Positions 7,441-15,483 of a stretch of DNA of 33,141 bases are shown here, one piece after another. Under the pieces are notes generated by a model. The model did no database searches, was not told the origin of the DNA, and was given only the letters and a program-made list of their open reading frames with translations. A program made the position numbers and the translations under genes. This DNA comes from Bacillus sp. OK048 (GTDB lineage Bacteria > Bacillota > Bacilli > Bacillales > Cytobacillaceae), in assembly GCF_900103525.1 (NCBI RefSeq), contig NZ_FNHN01000022.1, positions 1-33,141 of the forward strand, in the 5' to 3' direction. Position 1 is the first letter of the stretch. Each line of letters starts with the position of its first letter.

Positions 7441-9025
7441 AGTTTAAGATTACTTCATTTTCATTTTCTATCTTGTTAATTTCTTCTTTGTGATATTTTA
7501 AAAATTGCTCAAATGTATTTAAACAAGAGATTCTATCTGACTTCAACCCTAACAAATCTGAATTCATTAAAAGAAAAGCGGAATATAAATCACGTTGGAC
7601 CTTGGTACCGTCATTAAATATATGCCAACGTTCTTTTAATTCTTTCTTTTTGCATTTGTCTGCTTTATGATCATATTGACTTGCTTTAAAAGAGGATGTT
7701 TTGACCTTGATGAATGTTCCGCCCAAGGCGATGACTTTTTTTGAAAGAATACTTACGAAGGCTGCGGGGGAACGACGGGATATGGTTTTGCCGAACCGTT
7801 TTTTCTTTTTATACTTACCTGTCTTTTCGCTTACTTCTGTTTTTTTAGTACGCTTTTGGAGAGCTTTGAAATTCATTTCTTCGATGTAAAATGTATCACC
7901 TAACATAACCATTCGATTGGCTTCGTATTGGTGGCTAAATTTCCGATATAAAGCTAATTTGCGGTACAACTCTTTCAATTGAGCTTTCAGTTTCTTATAG
8001 TTCTTGGAGAATTCCCACCGCTTTTTACCTTTTCTAACACGACCTGCTTCATCGAAGTTTAGTGGATTAGTCGCTCTTTTCGAACGGTCTAGTTTTCTAT
8101 TGTATAACCTGATTTCTCGTTGAACATGATTCACTTTTTTTAAGTTTTCAGCTAAGTTTTTCAATAGGACCCTTGTTGTACCTGATACTGCAATTGATGA
8201 TGTACCAATGTCGATCCCAACCGGACCTTTCCCAAAAGGATATTTAACTTGTCCTGTTTTCCTGTCTCTTTTTACTGGAGGATAACCCGAACAAACCAGT
8301 TGAGCATAGTAGCGAACAATACCTCGGACGATTCGTTTTAAAATACGAACATATTTTACCCGATAGTAGTCCGTAACGTTTTCTCCATCTTTGTTCTTGT
8401 ATTGAAAGGTATGTTTTGAGTTTAGCAGATGAAAAGCTTCTTTTAGATACATATCCTTTTCTTTTACGTTCAGTGCAAATACCCTATCATTTGAGATTAC
8501 CTTTCCCTCTTTGAATCTCCAACCTGTATTGTTGTTTTTCCCTTCAAAGGAATCCATTTCCCCACGCTTTACAAATACCACTTTTTTCGCTTTGCCAAAC
8601 AACTTCTTTTTGATAGTATTCCATGCTCTTGTGGCTGTTTTTTGTGCGATGATTGAATTAGTCTTACCATTAAAGTGATTTCGAACTTCTTTTATGTATT
8701 CATGCATCGAATATTCAGTTAATCCAAATTCTTCTCTTAGTTTCTTGAATTCTTCAGAAAGGTTTTTTTGTTCATTTTGATAATATTTCATCTTTTCTTT
8801 GTTACTATTTTTAGCTAGATGTGACTTTATGGCTCTTGTAATACGGACTAATTTTTTGTATCGTTTTGTCCTTTTCATTTGTTTTTCTCTCTTCAAATAC
8901 TCGCCCAACGAAGTATTATAAATCACTCGATTTACTTCCAATTCAGATTCGATCATTAAAAAGTCTCTATTCCTACCTTTTAATTCTACATCAATGATAA
9001 ATGAAGGAGTTTTTGCTTTCGCCAT
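7394..9025 (-). CDS. tnpB: TnpB-family RNA-guided nuclease, zinc-ribbon-less
   Basis: The 543-residue protein is longer than classical TnpB (about 400). The RuvC core residues are all present: Asp272 in GIDIGTS, Glu382 in FYIEEMNF and Asp479 in VQRDLYSAF, so it is probably an active nuclease rather than a dead repressor derivative. The usual Cys4 zinc ribbon between RuvC-II and III is replaced by SSFKASQYDHKADKCKKKEL, with a single Cys458, then RWHIFNDGTK. Relatives with this form occur in Firmicutes. The N-terminal 250 residues are rich in Lys and Arg, as expected for RNA and DNA binding. ATG with AGGTGTG upstream. A SOS-type LexA box lies 29-42 bases before the start. Confidence 0.88.
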   Translation of the reverse strand: MAKAKTPSFIIDVELKGRNRDFLMIESELEVNRVIYNTSLGEYLKREKQMKRTKRYKKLVRITRAIKSHLAKNSNKEKMKYYQNEQKNLSEEFKKLREEFGLTEYSMHEYIKEVRNHFNGKTNSIIAQKTATRAWNTIKKKLFGKAKKVVFVKRGEMDSFEGKNNNTGWRFKEGKVISNDRVFALNVKEKDMYLKEAFHLLNSKHTFQYKNKDGENVTDYYRVKYVRILKRIVRGIVRYYAQLVCSGYPPVKRDRKTGQVKYPFGKGPVGIDIGTSSIAVSGTTRVLLKNLAENLKKVNHVQREIRLYNRKLDRSKRATNPLNFDEAGRVRKGKKRWEFSKNYKKLKAQLKELYRKLALYRKFSHQYEANRMVMLGDTFYIEEMNFKALQKRTKKTEVSEKTGKYKKKKRFGKTISRRSPAAFVSILSKKVIALGGTFIKVKTSSFKASQYDHKADKCKKKELKERWHIFNDGTKVQRDLYSAFLLMNSDLLGLKSDRISCLNTFEQFLKYHKEEINKIENENEVILNSGIKLKLKKTEECAA

Positions 9026-9053
9026 GTTTCACACCTACTATCATATATTATCG

Positions 9054-9067
9054 CAAACATGTGTTCG
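9054..9067 (-). promoter_or_regulatory. LexA/DinR SOS box upstream of tnpB
   Basis: On the minus strand CGAACACATGTTTG fits the Bacillus consensus CGAAC-RNRY-GTTYG at every defined position. It lies just upstream of a TATGAT hexamer (possible -10) and ends 29 bases before the tnpB ATG, the usual place for LexA repression. Confidence 0.7.
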
Positions 9068-9118
9068 TGTATATTTTAACAAAAAAAACCTAAATGCGCA
9101 ATAAAAAAATCGGTTCAT

Positions 9119-9145
9119 CCCCATACTTAAAAGCAGGGGCTTTCC
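9119..9145. repeat. Probable left-end hairpin of the TnpB element
   Basis: CCCC and GGGG enclose ATACTTAAAAGCA, in which CTT and AAG can also pair, followed by CTTTCCCG. It is placed 94-120 bases before tnpB, as expected for an IS605-group left-end palindrome. A similar sequence without a tnpB occurs at 24795-24820. Confidence 0.5.
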
Positions 9146-9180
9146 CGATTTAGTTTTGGTAATTATCCTGCATTTTTAGT

Positions 9181-9214
9181 AAAAAAAGCGTTCCAGCTTA
9201 TTAACAGGAACGCT
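9181..9214 (-). terminator. Terminator of the padR-DUF2812 operon
   Basis: On the minus strand AGCGTTCC pairs with GGAACGCT around a 12-base loop and is followed by TTTTTT. It lies about 50 bases past the DUF2812 stop codon. Confidence 0.8.
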
Positions 9215-9265
9215 CTCGTTAGCGAAATTTTGATTGTTTTTGAATTTTTATCATTAGAGAGACTG

Positions 9266-9805
9266 TTACTCCTTTCGTAATCTCCATAATTTATATTGAT
9301 ATGAAAGGTATGGAAGACCTGGAAAGATAAGAATGATAAGCGAAATCAGCCCCAATACCTGAAAAAAAATCCCGATACTTTCAGATATACCTCCCCCATT
9401 ACTAAAGACACCAAGCAGCCAAAATACAACGGCAGAAATGAAGAATGGAAGAGCAGCCTTCCCCGTCTGCTTCTTTTCTCGTTCATATTTCTCAACAGTA
9501 GTTGGTTTGTCTGTATAGATTGGTTTGGTTCCTGTAGGGGCACTAAATATATGAATTTCATTCCCTGCAGAACATACATGTGACCATCCTGCAGCTTCAA
9601 AGAAGGTGAAATACTCATCATCTGCTTCCTTTTGAAAATCCAGTGAATACTCAATATTCTTACTTTCCCCTTTTCTTAGCATGTATCCGAGTCCTGCAAA
9701 TTTTTCTAAAATCCATCCCTCTTTTGCATATTTGGCAAGCTTTTTCATCTCTTTTTCTTCATAAAAAGCTAAACCACCGCTAGCAATATATTTAACTTTT
9801 CTCAT
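9266..9805 (-). CDS. DUF2812 membrane protein, PadR partner
   Basis: The 179-residue protein has the DUF2812 pattern: an N-terminal soluble domain with YEEKEMKKLAKYAKEGW and YSLDFQKE, then YFTFFEAAGWSHV and the GNEIHIFSAP strand (residues to about 95). Two membrane segments follow at about 117-134 and 139-164, with a basic tail. DUF2812 genes are usually coupled to PadR regulators, as here: its ATG overlaps the padR stop in an ATGA, so the two are translationally coupled. The role is unknown; it may be a membrane sensor or effector of envelope stress. A terminator follows at 9181. Confidence 0.88.
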   Translation of the reverse strand: MRKVKYIASGGLAFYEEKEMKKLAKYAKEGWILEKFAGLGYMLRKGESKNIEYSLDFQKEADDEYFTFFEAAGWSHVCSAGNEIHIFSAPTGTKPIYTDKPTTVEKYEREKKQTGKAALPFFISAVVFWLLGVFSNGGGISESIGIFFQVLGLISLIILIFPGLPYLSYQYKLWRLRKE

Positions 9806-10143
9806 AATAACTGCTCCCCTCTTCTTTTAAATACCTCTTCCGCATGGTATACCATTTCCCGTCTCCGCTTGACTTCATTTTTTAAAAGTTCAATGCCTTT
9901 TTCTGTTGCAATATAGGTTTTTCTTTTTGGATCGTAATCATCAAATAGTTGAATTAAATCGGCAGCTAACAATTTCTTAATTGTCGTATACATAGAGGCA
10001 GGTCCAATTGAAAATCGCTGTTCGGTCATTTCTTCAATGGTTTGCATAATAAGGTACCCATGCTTCGCATCGACTAAAGACAATAAAATATAGTAAGCTG
10101 TGTCCGTCAGTTCACCCATTTCTAATGAGACATTTCTCCCCAT
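9802..10143 (-). CDS. PadR-family transcriptional regulator
   Basis: The 113-residue protein is a PadR winged-helix repressor of the small type without a long C-terminal domain. The DNA-binding part includes LTDTAYYILLSLVDAKHGYLIMQ, then FSIGPASMYTTIKKLLAADLI (recognition helix) and the wing DPKRKTYIATEKG. A C-terminal helix (LLKNEVKRRREMVYHAEEVF) would dimerise. The start has GGAGGGAGG about 6 bases upstream. Directly before it is a two-site palindromic operator (10158-10210), so it very likely represses its own operon with the DUF2812 gene. The inducing signal is unknown. Confidence 0.92.
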   Translation of the reverse strand: MGRNVSLEMGELTDTAYYILLSLVDAKHGYLIMQTIEEMTEQRFSIGPASMYTTIKKLLAADLIQLFDDYDPKRKTYIATEKGIELLKNEVKRRREMVYHAEEVFKRRGEQLL

Positions 10144-10157
10144 GATATTCCTCCCTC

Positions 10158-10210
10158 CTATATCATTAAACGATATATCATTAAATATAATATATCGTTT
10201 AATGATATAG
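10158..10210 (-). promoter_or_regulatory. Double palindromic operator of padR
   Basis: Two perfect 20-base inverted arms (10158-10177 and 10191-10210) are separated by 13 bases. Each arm is itself a dyad, TATATC-N7-GATATA, so two dimer sites face each other. Position directly before the padR ribosome binding site points to PadR autorepression. Confidence 0.8.
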
Positions 10211-10603
10211 AGGTCAATAGAAAGTTATGCATTGTGGAAAAAAATCACCAAATTTACACCCAATTATAGGAAATCTAACTTTTAGCGACCAAGTAACAGG
10301 AGAAAATTTTAGTGGAGACATATGGGACGCCCAGAAGATTTTGGTCCTGAATCCAAATCCTCATTTACTTACGGAACGGTTCACCGTAATACTTCAATAT
10401 TAGTTGTAACCGATACTGCTTATGGGCAGAATAAGGATAATAATCGCTTGTTGGTTCTTACTGTTCTCGGAGATAAAATAAGCGGAGAGTTTCCGGTTAA
10501 ATGCAGAATAGAGCTCGTTTTTGGGAAAATAAGGGGAGGCTTTCCGGTTATGCAAAGCAACATCACTTATTTTCACGGTTTTCGAGTCAATAGGCGGAAT
10601 CTC

Positions 10604-10772
10604 GAGACTGTCGATTAACTCATTTAACCTTTTAGAAAACGAAGATTCCAACTATTTTTTGCTTAAATAGATATAAAAAACTATAAAAAGTAGCTAAAAA
10701 AGCAAATATTTGGTCACAATTTCATTAAATTGGGGTTGCTGAATTTCACTTGCCTAATTAATCGACAGTCTC
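10604..10772. repeat. Inverted-repeat unit of about 170 bp
   Basis: The perfect 15-base arms at 10604-10618 and 10758-10772 enclose 139 bases with no gene. Outside the arms pairing continues partly (TCCGCCTATT against TCCGTCTATT). The form is that of a small non-coding mobile unit (MITE-like) or a large cruciform. Confidence 0.45.
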
Positions 10773-11053
10773 ATCTCTCCGTCTATTTAAGCCTTTTTTA
10801 AGGATAATTGGTAATTAAGCGGATTTTTTCCGACTATTTATCTGAACAGGTGCTTAACCTGATACCCAAAATTGCCTACGGAATCACCAAAGTTACCTTG
10901 TAAGCTGCACATCGCAGGAATTTAGACCCAATTATTTACACTAAGTTTACGAACTTTTAAGAATACTCCAGTCTATATGCACATTTATGTATTGGAGCTT
11001 CTCTATATAATTTATATTGAATTGATAAATAAATTTATAAGGAGTTGTTTCCA

Positions 11054-13054
11054 TTGAAAAAAACGTTCGTTCAAGCAGGTAAAAGATTAGCAGCAACTAC
11101 TATGGCATTATCCGTCTTAACCGCTCCCCTCTCGTATCATACTGTGATGGCTGCCAAGCCCGATCAGACTGGAAAACACGAGGTATCCATGAGGATTCTT
11201 GGAACGACAGATCTTCACACCAATATTTATAATTATGATTATTATAAGGATGCTGGGACGCTGGAATTTGGTCTTGCCAAAACAGCTGCCCTGATCAAAG
11301 AAGCGAGAGAGGAAGCGAAAAACACTCTCCTCTTTGACAATGGTGACTTGATTCAAGGAAACCCGCTTGGCGATTATAAAGCAAGAGTGGACAAGCTTGA
11401 GGAGGGAGAACTTCATCCAGTCTTTCAAGCAATGAAACAATTAGACTATGATGCGGCAACTGTTGGAAACCATGAGTTTAATTATGGACTAGAGTTCCTT
11501 GATGAAGTATTGGACGATGCGCCAATGCCTTATGTCAGTGCTAATGTGTTTAAGGATGATCACGATAACGACCCATCCAATGATAAACATTACTTCAAAC
11601 CTTATACTATATTAAAGAAGAAAGTAGTAGACAACAGAGGGAAAACGCAAGTGATTAAAGTTGGCGTAGTCGGGGCTGTCGCACCGCAAATCACTCAGTG
11701 GGATAAAGCCCATCTTGCTGGTAAAGTGACCACGAAAGATATTGTAAAATCAGTCGAAGCACAAATTCCGAAAATGAAAAAAGAAGGCGCTGATCTAATT
11801 ATTGCCCTGGCCCACACTGGAATTGGCGATGAAAAAGTCAGTGAGATGGAGGAAAATGCCGCCTACGACCTGACAAAGGTAGATGGCATCGATGCCATTA
11901 TTTCCGGTCATAGTCATTCCACATTCCCAGGAAACTATGGAAATCTCCCGGGAGTAGATACGAAAAAAGGGACGATCAACGGGGTACCTGTTGTAATGGC
12001 AGGGAGCTGGGGAAGCCACCTTGGTGTCATTGATTTAAAAATTGCGAAAGAAAAAGGGAAATGGCTGGTTAAAGATTCTGAGTCTGAATTACGAGCTATT
12101 TATGATAAAACAACAAAAACAAGCTTGGCGGACCCTGATATCGAAGTATTAGAAGCTGTTAAAGAAGCACACGAAGCAACCATTAAGTATATCCGCCAGC
12201 CGGTGGGAACTACGACAGCAGATATTCACAGCTATTTTGCCCTTGCTCAGGATGACCCTTCTATCCAGATTGTGACAAACGCTCAAAAGTGGTATGTGGA
12301 GAAAAAAGTGAAAGGTACTGCTGATGAAAACCTGCCAATTCTTTCTGCAGGTGCACCATTTAAAGCAGGCTTCGGAGGCGACTATACGTATATTCCAGCA
12401 GGAACGATTGCGATTAAAAATGTGGCAGACCTTTATCTTTATCCAAACACGGTTGCTACGATTAAAGTTACCGGTGCTGATGTAAAGGAATGGCTTGAAA
12501 TGTCTGCCGGTCAGTTTAATCAAATTGACCCAACTTCAGATAAAGAGCAGCCCTTAATTAATAACAGCTATCCAACCTATAACTATGACGTGATAGATGG
12601 GGTAACGTATGAAATTGATGTAACAGTGCCGGCTAAGTATGACAAAAATGGCAATCTGGTTCATGCTGAGGCAAACCGTATTAAAAATTTACAGTACAAC
12701 GGCCAGCCGATTGATCTTGAACAGGAATTCCTTGTTGCGACAAACAACTACCGTGCAGGCGGCAATTTCCCTGGAGTCAGAAACCAAACAGCAGTCGAAA
12801 TGTACCCAGATGAAAACCGCCAGGCAATCATTGATTATATTCAGGAACAACAAACCATTGACCCGTCTGCGGATGAAAACTGGACCTTCGCCACTGTTAC
12901 AAATGAAGTAAAGGTTGTATTTGAATCTTCTCTAGACGCACAAAATGCGATTTCACCTAAAAGTGGGATTAAATTTATCGGCGAAAAAGCAAACGGATCT
13001 GGCAAGTATTCTTTGAAACTGCCAGTTGCCGAACCACAGCTGACTTTGAAATAG
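11054..13054 (+). CDS. Secreted 2',3'-cyclic phosphodiesterase/3'-nucleotidase
   Basis: The 666-residue protein is a CpdB/YfkN-type two-domain enzyme that dephosphorylates extracellular nucleotides for phosphate or nucleoside salvage. A signal peptide covers residues 1-33 (KKTFVQAGKRLAATTMALS to VMA). The metallophosphoesterase domain shows its metal and catalytic motifs in order: TTDLHTN, FDNGDLIQGNP, VGNHEFNYG, ALAHTGIG and SGHSHSTFPG. The 5'-nucleotidase C-terminal domain follows from about 380, with APFKAGFGGD and NYRAGGNFPGV. The length is close to E. coli CpdB (647); B. subtilis YfkN is a larger fusion. No cell-wall sorting motif is seen. The TTG at 11054 is 9 bases from AAGGAG; the upstream in-frame TTG at 11045 abuts that site. 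Confidence 0.93.
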   Translation: MKKTFVQAGKRLAATTMALSVLTAPLSYHTVMAAKPDQTGKHEVSMRILGTTDLHTNIYNYDYYKDAGTLEFGLAKTAALIKEAREEAKNTLLFDNGDLIQGNPLGDYKARVDKLEEGELHPVFQAMKQLDYDAATVGNHEFNYGLEFLDEVLDDAPMPYVSANVFKDDHDNDPSNDKHYFKPYTILKKKVVDNRGKTQVIKVGVVGAVAPQITQWDKAHLAGKVTTKDIVKSVEAQIPKMKKEGADLIIALAHTGIGDEKVSEMEENAAYDLTKVDGIDAIISGHSHSTFPGNYGNLPGVDTKKGTINGVPVVMAGSWGSHLGVIDLKIAKEKGKWLVKDSESELRAIYDKTTKTSLADPDIEVLEAVKEAHEATIKYIRQPVGTTTADIHSYFALAQDDPSIQIVTNAQKWYVEKKVKGTADENLPILSAGAPFKAGFGGDYTYIPAGTIAIKNVADLYLYPNTVATIKVTGADVKEWLEMSAGQFNQIDPTSDKEQPLINNSYPTYNYDVIDGVTYEIDVTVPAKYDKNGNLVHAEANRIKNLQYNGQPIDLEQEFLVATNNYRAGGNFPGVRNQTAVEMYPDENRQAIIDYIQEQQTIDPSADENWTFATVTNEVKVVFESSLDAQNAISPKSGIKFIGEKANGSGKYSLKLPVAEPQLTLK

Positions 13055-13087
13055 TCGCGTCAAAATGACGATTGGTAGTTAGTTAGA

Positions 13088-13120
13088 AGAGTACCTGGTT
13101 CAACCGGGTACTCTTTCTTT
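13088..13120 (+). terminator. Terminator of the phosphoesterase gene
   Basis: AGAGTACC pairs with GGTACTCT and GGTT with AACC inside it, followed by TTCTTT. Strong stem directly past the stop codon. Confidence 0.85.
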
Positions 13121-13377
13121 CATAAGTGAATAAAGTCTGGAAACAGTAGAAACTCATTCAAGTTTCAAATCGAGTTGAAGTAAAAAGTCATTTTATCCAC
13201 TTTTCTCGTTTCCCTTCGATAGAATAGATACCATTGGAGAAAGACATGTATATTCGCCCATTGTTATAATTGTGTAAATTTATATATATTTTATAATATT
13301 GCAATAATTTAACCTTATAATTATAAATGTCAGATTATCTCTAAAATAAACTTAGAGTATTTAAGGAGGATGTTTAT

Positions 13378-13944
13378 ATGTTTGCTGGTCACTTTGGAGT
13401 TGCTGCTGTAATAAAAAGTAAAACTCCAGAACTACCGCTTTGGTCACTATTAGTCAGCACACAATTGCTTGATATTGCGTTTATTCCATTTAGTTTAGCT
13501 GGAATAGAGACAATGGAACCAATTGGTGAAGGTGGCTATGGAAGGATGTTAATTTATGCATTCTACACTCATTCATTCGTTGGGGCACTATTATTAAGCA
13601 TTCTAGCAGCGTGTCTTGCTGGAGGATTTTGGGGTAAAAAATCAGGAATTATTATAGGCTTAGTTGCTTTTAGCCATTGGATTCTTGATTTAATTGTTCA
13701 TCGGCCAGATATGCCAATCCTTCCAGGAAATATAGGTAACTTTCCGCTTCTTGGTTTCGGCCTATGGGAATATGTTTCTGTTAGCATCCTTATAGAATTT
13801 CTTCTAATTGCAGCTGGGTCCTTTTTTTATTTCAGAAATGCAATCCAGACGTCTAGTCCTAAATTCAAAGGAAAAGGCGTTGCCGCTGGATGCGCAATGA
13901 TTCTCTTTCTATTTCTTTCTTTAGTGATAGATGCTTTTTTATAA
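13378..13944 (+). CDS. Multi-pass membrane protein, YdjM/DUF457-like
   Basis: The 188-residue protein has about five hydrophobic segments and conserved polar residues near the membrane: GHFGVA at the N-terminus, TQLLDI (Asp32), THSFVG, and FSHWILDLIVHRPDMP in the middle. This His/Asp pattern is that of the membrane-bound metal-dependent hydrolase group (YdjM/DUF457-like), although the match is by motif only. A full AAGGAGG precedes the ATG by 7 bases. Monocistronic; the second TnpB element lies right behind it and its right end is only about 50 bases past the stop. Substrate unknown. Confidence 0.75.
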   Translation: MFAGHFGVAAVIKSKTPELPLWSLLVSTQLLDIAFIPFSLAGIETMEPIGEGGYGRMLIYAFYTHSFVGALLLSILAACLAGGFWGKKSGIIIGLVAFSHWILDLIVHRPDMPILPGNIGNFPLLGFGLWEYVSVSILIEFLLIAAGSFFYFRNAIQTSSPKFKGKGVAAGCAMILFLFLSLVIDAFL

Positions 13945-13997
13945 AAGGCGAATATTAATGGTAGCAAAAGCTCAAGTAAAAAAACAGCACCTCTCCT

Positions 13998-14230
13998 TGA
14001 ACTACTCACCCCTTATCGACCTTGCGGTCTGATTGAAGGGGGAGATTCCTAAGAACACCAGCGTATCCGCTAGTTATTGATTAGGCGATCCCCGTCGCAC
14101 CGACGGTTAGAAGTCGTAGTGCTTCATTTTTAAGATTGATTCCCGCGTTAATATCTCTATTGTGATGGGTATGACACTTCGGACATTCCCATTCACGCAA
14201 TCCAAGATTTTTAACGTCTTTGTTTTGGTA
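13998..14230 (-). ncRNA. Candidate omega (guide) RNA of the second TnpB
   Basis: By analogy with ISDra2-type elements the RNA should overlap the last part of tnpB and end at the right end. Structured segments are the pair around GTCGGTGCGAC near 14090-14104, AGCGGATACGCT at 14060-14071, and the terminal hairpin 14009-14042. The guide would be the roughly 16-20 bases beyond 13998 on the minus strand, starting GGAGAGGTGCTG. Confidence 0.5.
14009..14042. repeat. Right-end hairpin of the second TnpB element
   Basis: CCCCTTATC pairs imperfectly with GATTGAAGGGG, with GACC/GGTC at the tip around TTGC. It is also the 3' terminal stem of the presumed guide RNA. Confidence 0.65.
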
Positions 14231-15256
14231 GCCACAACATGAGCAAAGCTGGCTGGATGGAAAATTTTTTGCAACTGTCATAACTTGTTTTCCATACCAT
14301 TTTGCCTTGTATTCAATCATGGTTTTGAACACTGACCATGATACTTCACCAATGGCTTTGGCAAGGTTGTGGTTTTTTAACATATTTGATACTGACAAAT
14401 CTTCCATTCCGATTATGTCGTGGTTTTTGACAATATCAGTTGAGATTTTGTGCAAGTAATCATTTCTTGAGTTTGTAATTTTCTCGTGAATGCAGGCAAC
14501 TTTTCGTTTGGCTTTATACCAGTTTGAGCCGCCAACGGTTCGTCTGCTCATGATACGTTGTAGTTTGGCTAACTTTTCTTCCAATGTACGAAAGAATTTA
14601 GGGTTAGAGAAAATTGTACCATCTGAAAGAATAGCAAAATCTTTTAGCCCAACATCTACTCCAATAACAGAATTTGTATTAGGTAATTCTAATACTTCAA
14701 CTTCTGCACCAATGGAAATGAAGTATTTGCCCGACGGATTGCGTCTAATGGTAGCATTTAGTATCTTGCCTTCAACTTCTCGACTTTTTGCAAAGGGAAC
14801 AAGACCAAGTTTAGGCAGCTTAATATAATTACCTTCAATAGCAATATTTCCGTTCGTATGCTTTGTCGTGTAGGATTGCACAGGATTCCTCTTCGATTTA
14901 AAACGGGGATACTTATTTTGTTTTTTGTAGTATCGTTCGAAAGAATCAGCCAAGTTTTCAACCGATTTCTGCAAAGCAATACTATCCACTTCTTTCAGAA
15001 ATGAATATTGTTTCTTTAATTCTGGAATTGCTTTTACGGTTTCATATTTGTTCAAGTATTTTCCTTTCCAATTGTTCGCTAGGAGTTGACCGTTTTGCAC
15101 CATTTCTTCAACGATATACCAATAAGCGTCTTTGACTTTCTGCTTACCTAGAAAGAAATTGAATGTGAACCTCACACAACCAATCGTTTTATTGATGAGT
15201 TCGATTTGTTTTTTATTTGGATAGATGCGAAACTTATATGCCTTATTAACGATCAT
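14081..15256 (-). CDS. tnpB: TnpB RNA-guided nuclease, classical type
   Basis: The 391-residue protein has the full ISDra2-like TnpB layout. The N-terminus NKAYKFRIYPNKKQIELIN opens the wedge/recognition region, then RuvC-I GVDVGLKDF (Asp201), RuvC-II GMEDLS (Glu285), the zinc ribbon CSCCG (Cys338, Cys341) with CPKC (Cys358, Cys361), and RuvC-III NRDINAGIN (Asp368). Nothing is missing and no frameshift is seen, so nuclease activity is likely. I prefer the ATG at 15256 to the GTG at 15265 because GGGGTGAG lies just before it and the family begins at this Met. It cuts DNA next to a short target motif at the element's own left flank, and this favours element retention. Confidence 0.93.
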   Translation of the reverse strand: MIVNKAYKFRIYPNKKQIELINKTIGCVRFTFNFFLGKQKVKDAYWYIVEEMVQNGQLLANNWKGKYLNKYETVKAIPELKKQYSFLKEVDSIALQKSVENLADSFERYYKKQNKYPRFKSKRNPVQSYTTKHTNGNIAIEGNYIKLPKLGLVPFAKSREVEGKILNATIRRNPSGKYFISIGAEVEVLELPNTNSVIGVDVGLKDFAILSDGTIFSNPKFFRTLEEKLAKLQRIMSRRTVGGSNWYKAKRKVACIHEKITNSRNDYLHKISTDIVKNHDIIGMEDLSVSNMLKNHNLAKAIGEVSWSVFKTMIEYKAKWYGKQVMTVAKNFPSSQLCSCCGYQNKDVKNLGLREWECPKCHTHHNRDINAGINLKNEALRLLTVGATGIA

Positions 15257-15337
15257 TGTACTCACCCCATTACGCGAATATACGTTCTTATTTTAACATA
15301 AGAGGAGGTGTTTTGGCTATCGCCAACCGACATTCAT

Positions 15338-15384
15338 CTCCCCCTTATCGTTGGGCTTCGCCCTGCGCACGATTGAAGAGGGAG
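15338..15384. repeat. Left-end hairpin of the second TnpB element
   Basis: CTCCCCCTTATCG opposes CGATTGAAGAGGGAG, and GGGC-TTC-GCCC forms a small hairpin at the tip. It matches the right-end hairpin in its base but not its tip. Confidence 0.65.
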
Positions 15385-15483
15385 TCTTCTGTCGGAAAAT
15401 GATAAAATCAGAGGGTGCTGTCACTTGTTTTGCAAAAACCTCATTTAGATCTTGAACAAAATAGGCATTTTTTTTGTGAACTT

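Larger units (their letters stand above)
7100..9145 (-). mobile_element. IS605-group TnpB-only element (zinc-ribbon-less type)
   Basis: The element holds one gene, tnpB, and no tnpA, as in IS1341-type elements that move only with help in trans. A probable left-end hairpin lies at 9119-9139 (CCCC/GGGG). The right end is not defined and lies somewhere around 7100. It sits between the small membrane protein and the PadR operon, and leaves the operon's terminator at 9181 intact. Confidence 0.55.
10144..11040. other. Repeat-rich gap without credible genes
   Basis: Reading frames at 10322-10618 (plus) and 10400-10651 (minus) overlap each other and lie on repeated sequence, so I do not call them. 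A 25-base unit beginning AAAATAAGCGGAG at 10475-10499 recurs with four changes at 10526-10550. A perfect 15-base inverted repeat (GAGACTGTCGATTAA at 10604-10618, its complement at 10758-10772) extends imperfectly outward. The promoter of the next gene is probably within 10950-11030. Confidence 0.55.
13997..15390 (-). mobile_element. IS605-group TnpB-only element (classical type)
   Basis: A complete-looking element: left-end hairpin 15338-15384, tnpB, and right-end hairpin 14009-14042. The hairpins share CCCCTTATCG and GATTGAAG-GGG with different tips. The right end probably finishes at TTCAA (complement of 13997-14001), a common IS605 right cleavage sequence. No tnpA is present, so it depends on a transposase in trans. 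It sits between the 13378 membrane gene and the VOC gene without breaking either. Confidence 0.75.

Noticed and set aside
7394..9025. Nuclease-dead TnpB-derived repressor
   Set aside because: All three RuvC acidic residues are present, so the dead-repressor reading is not supported.
10322..10651. Two overlapping frames of 98 and 83 codons
   Set aside because: They lie opposite each other on repeated non-coding sequence, without family similarity or a convincing start.
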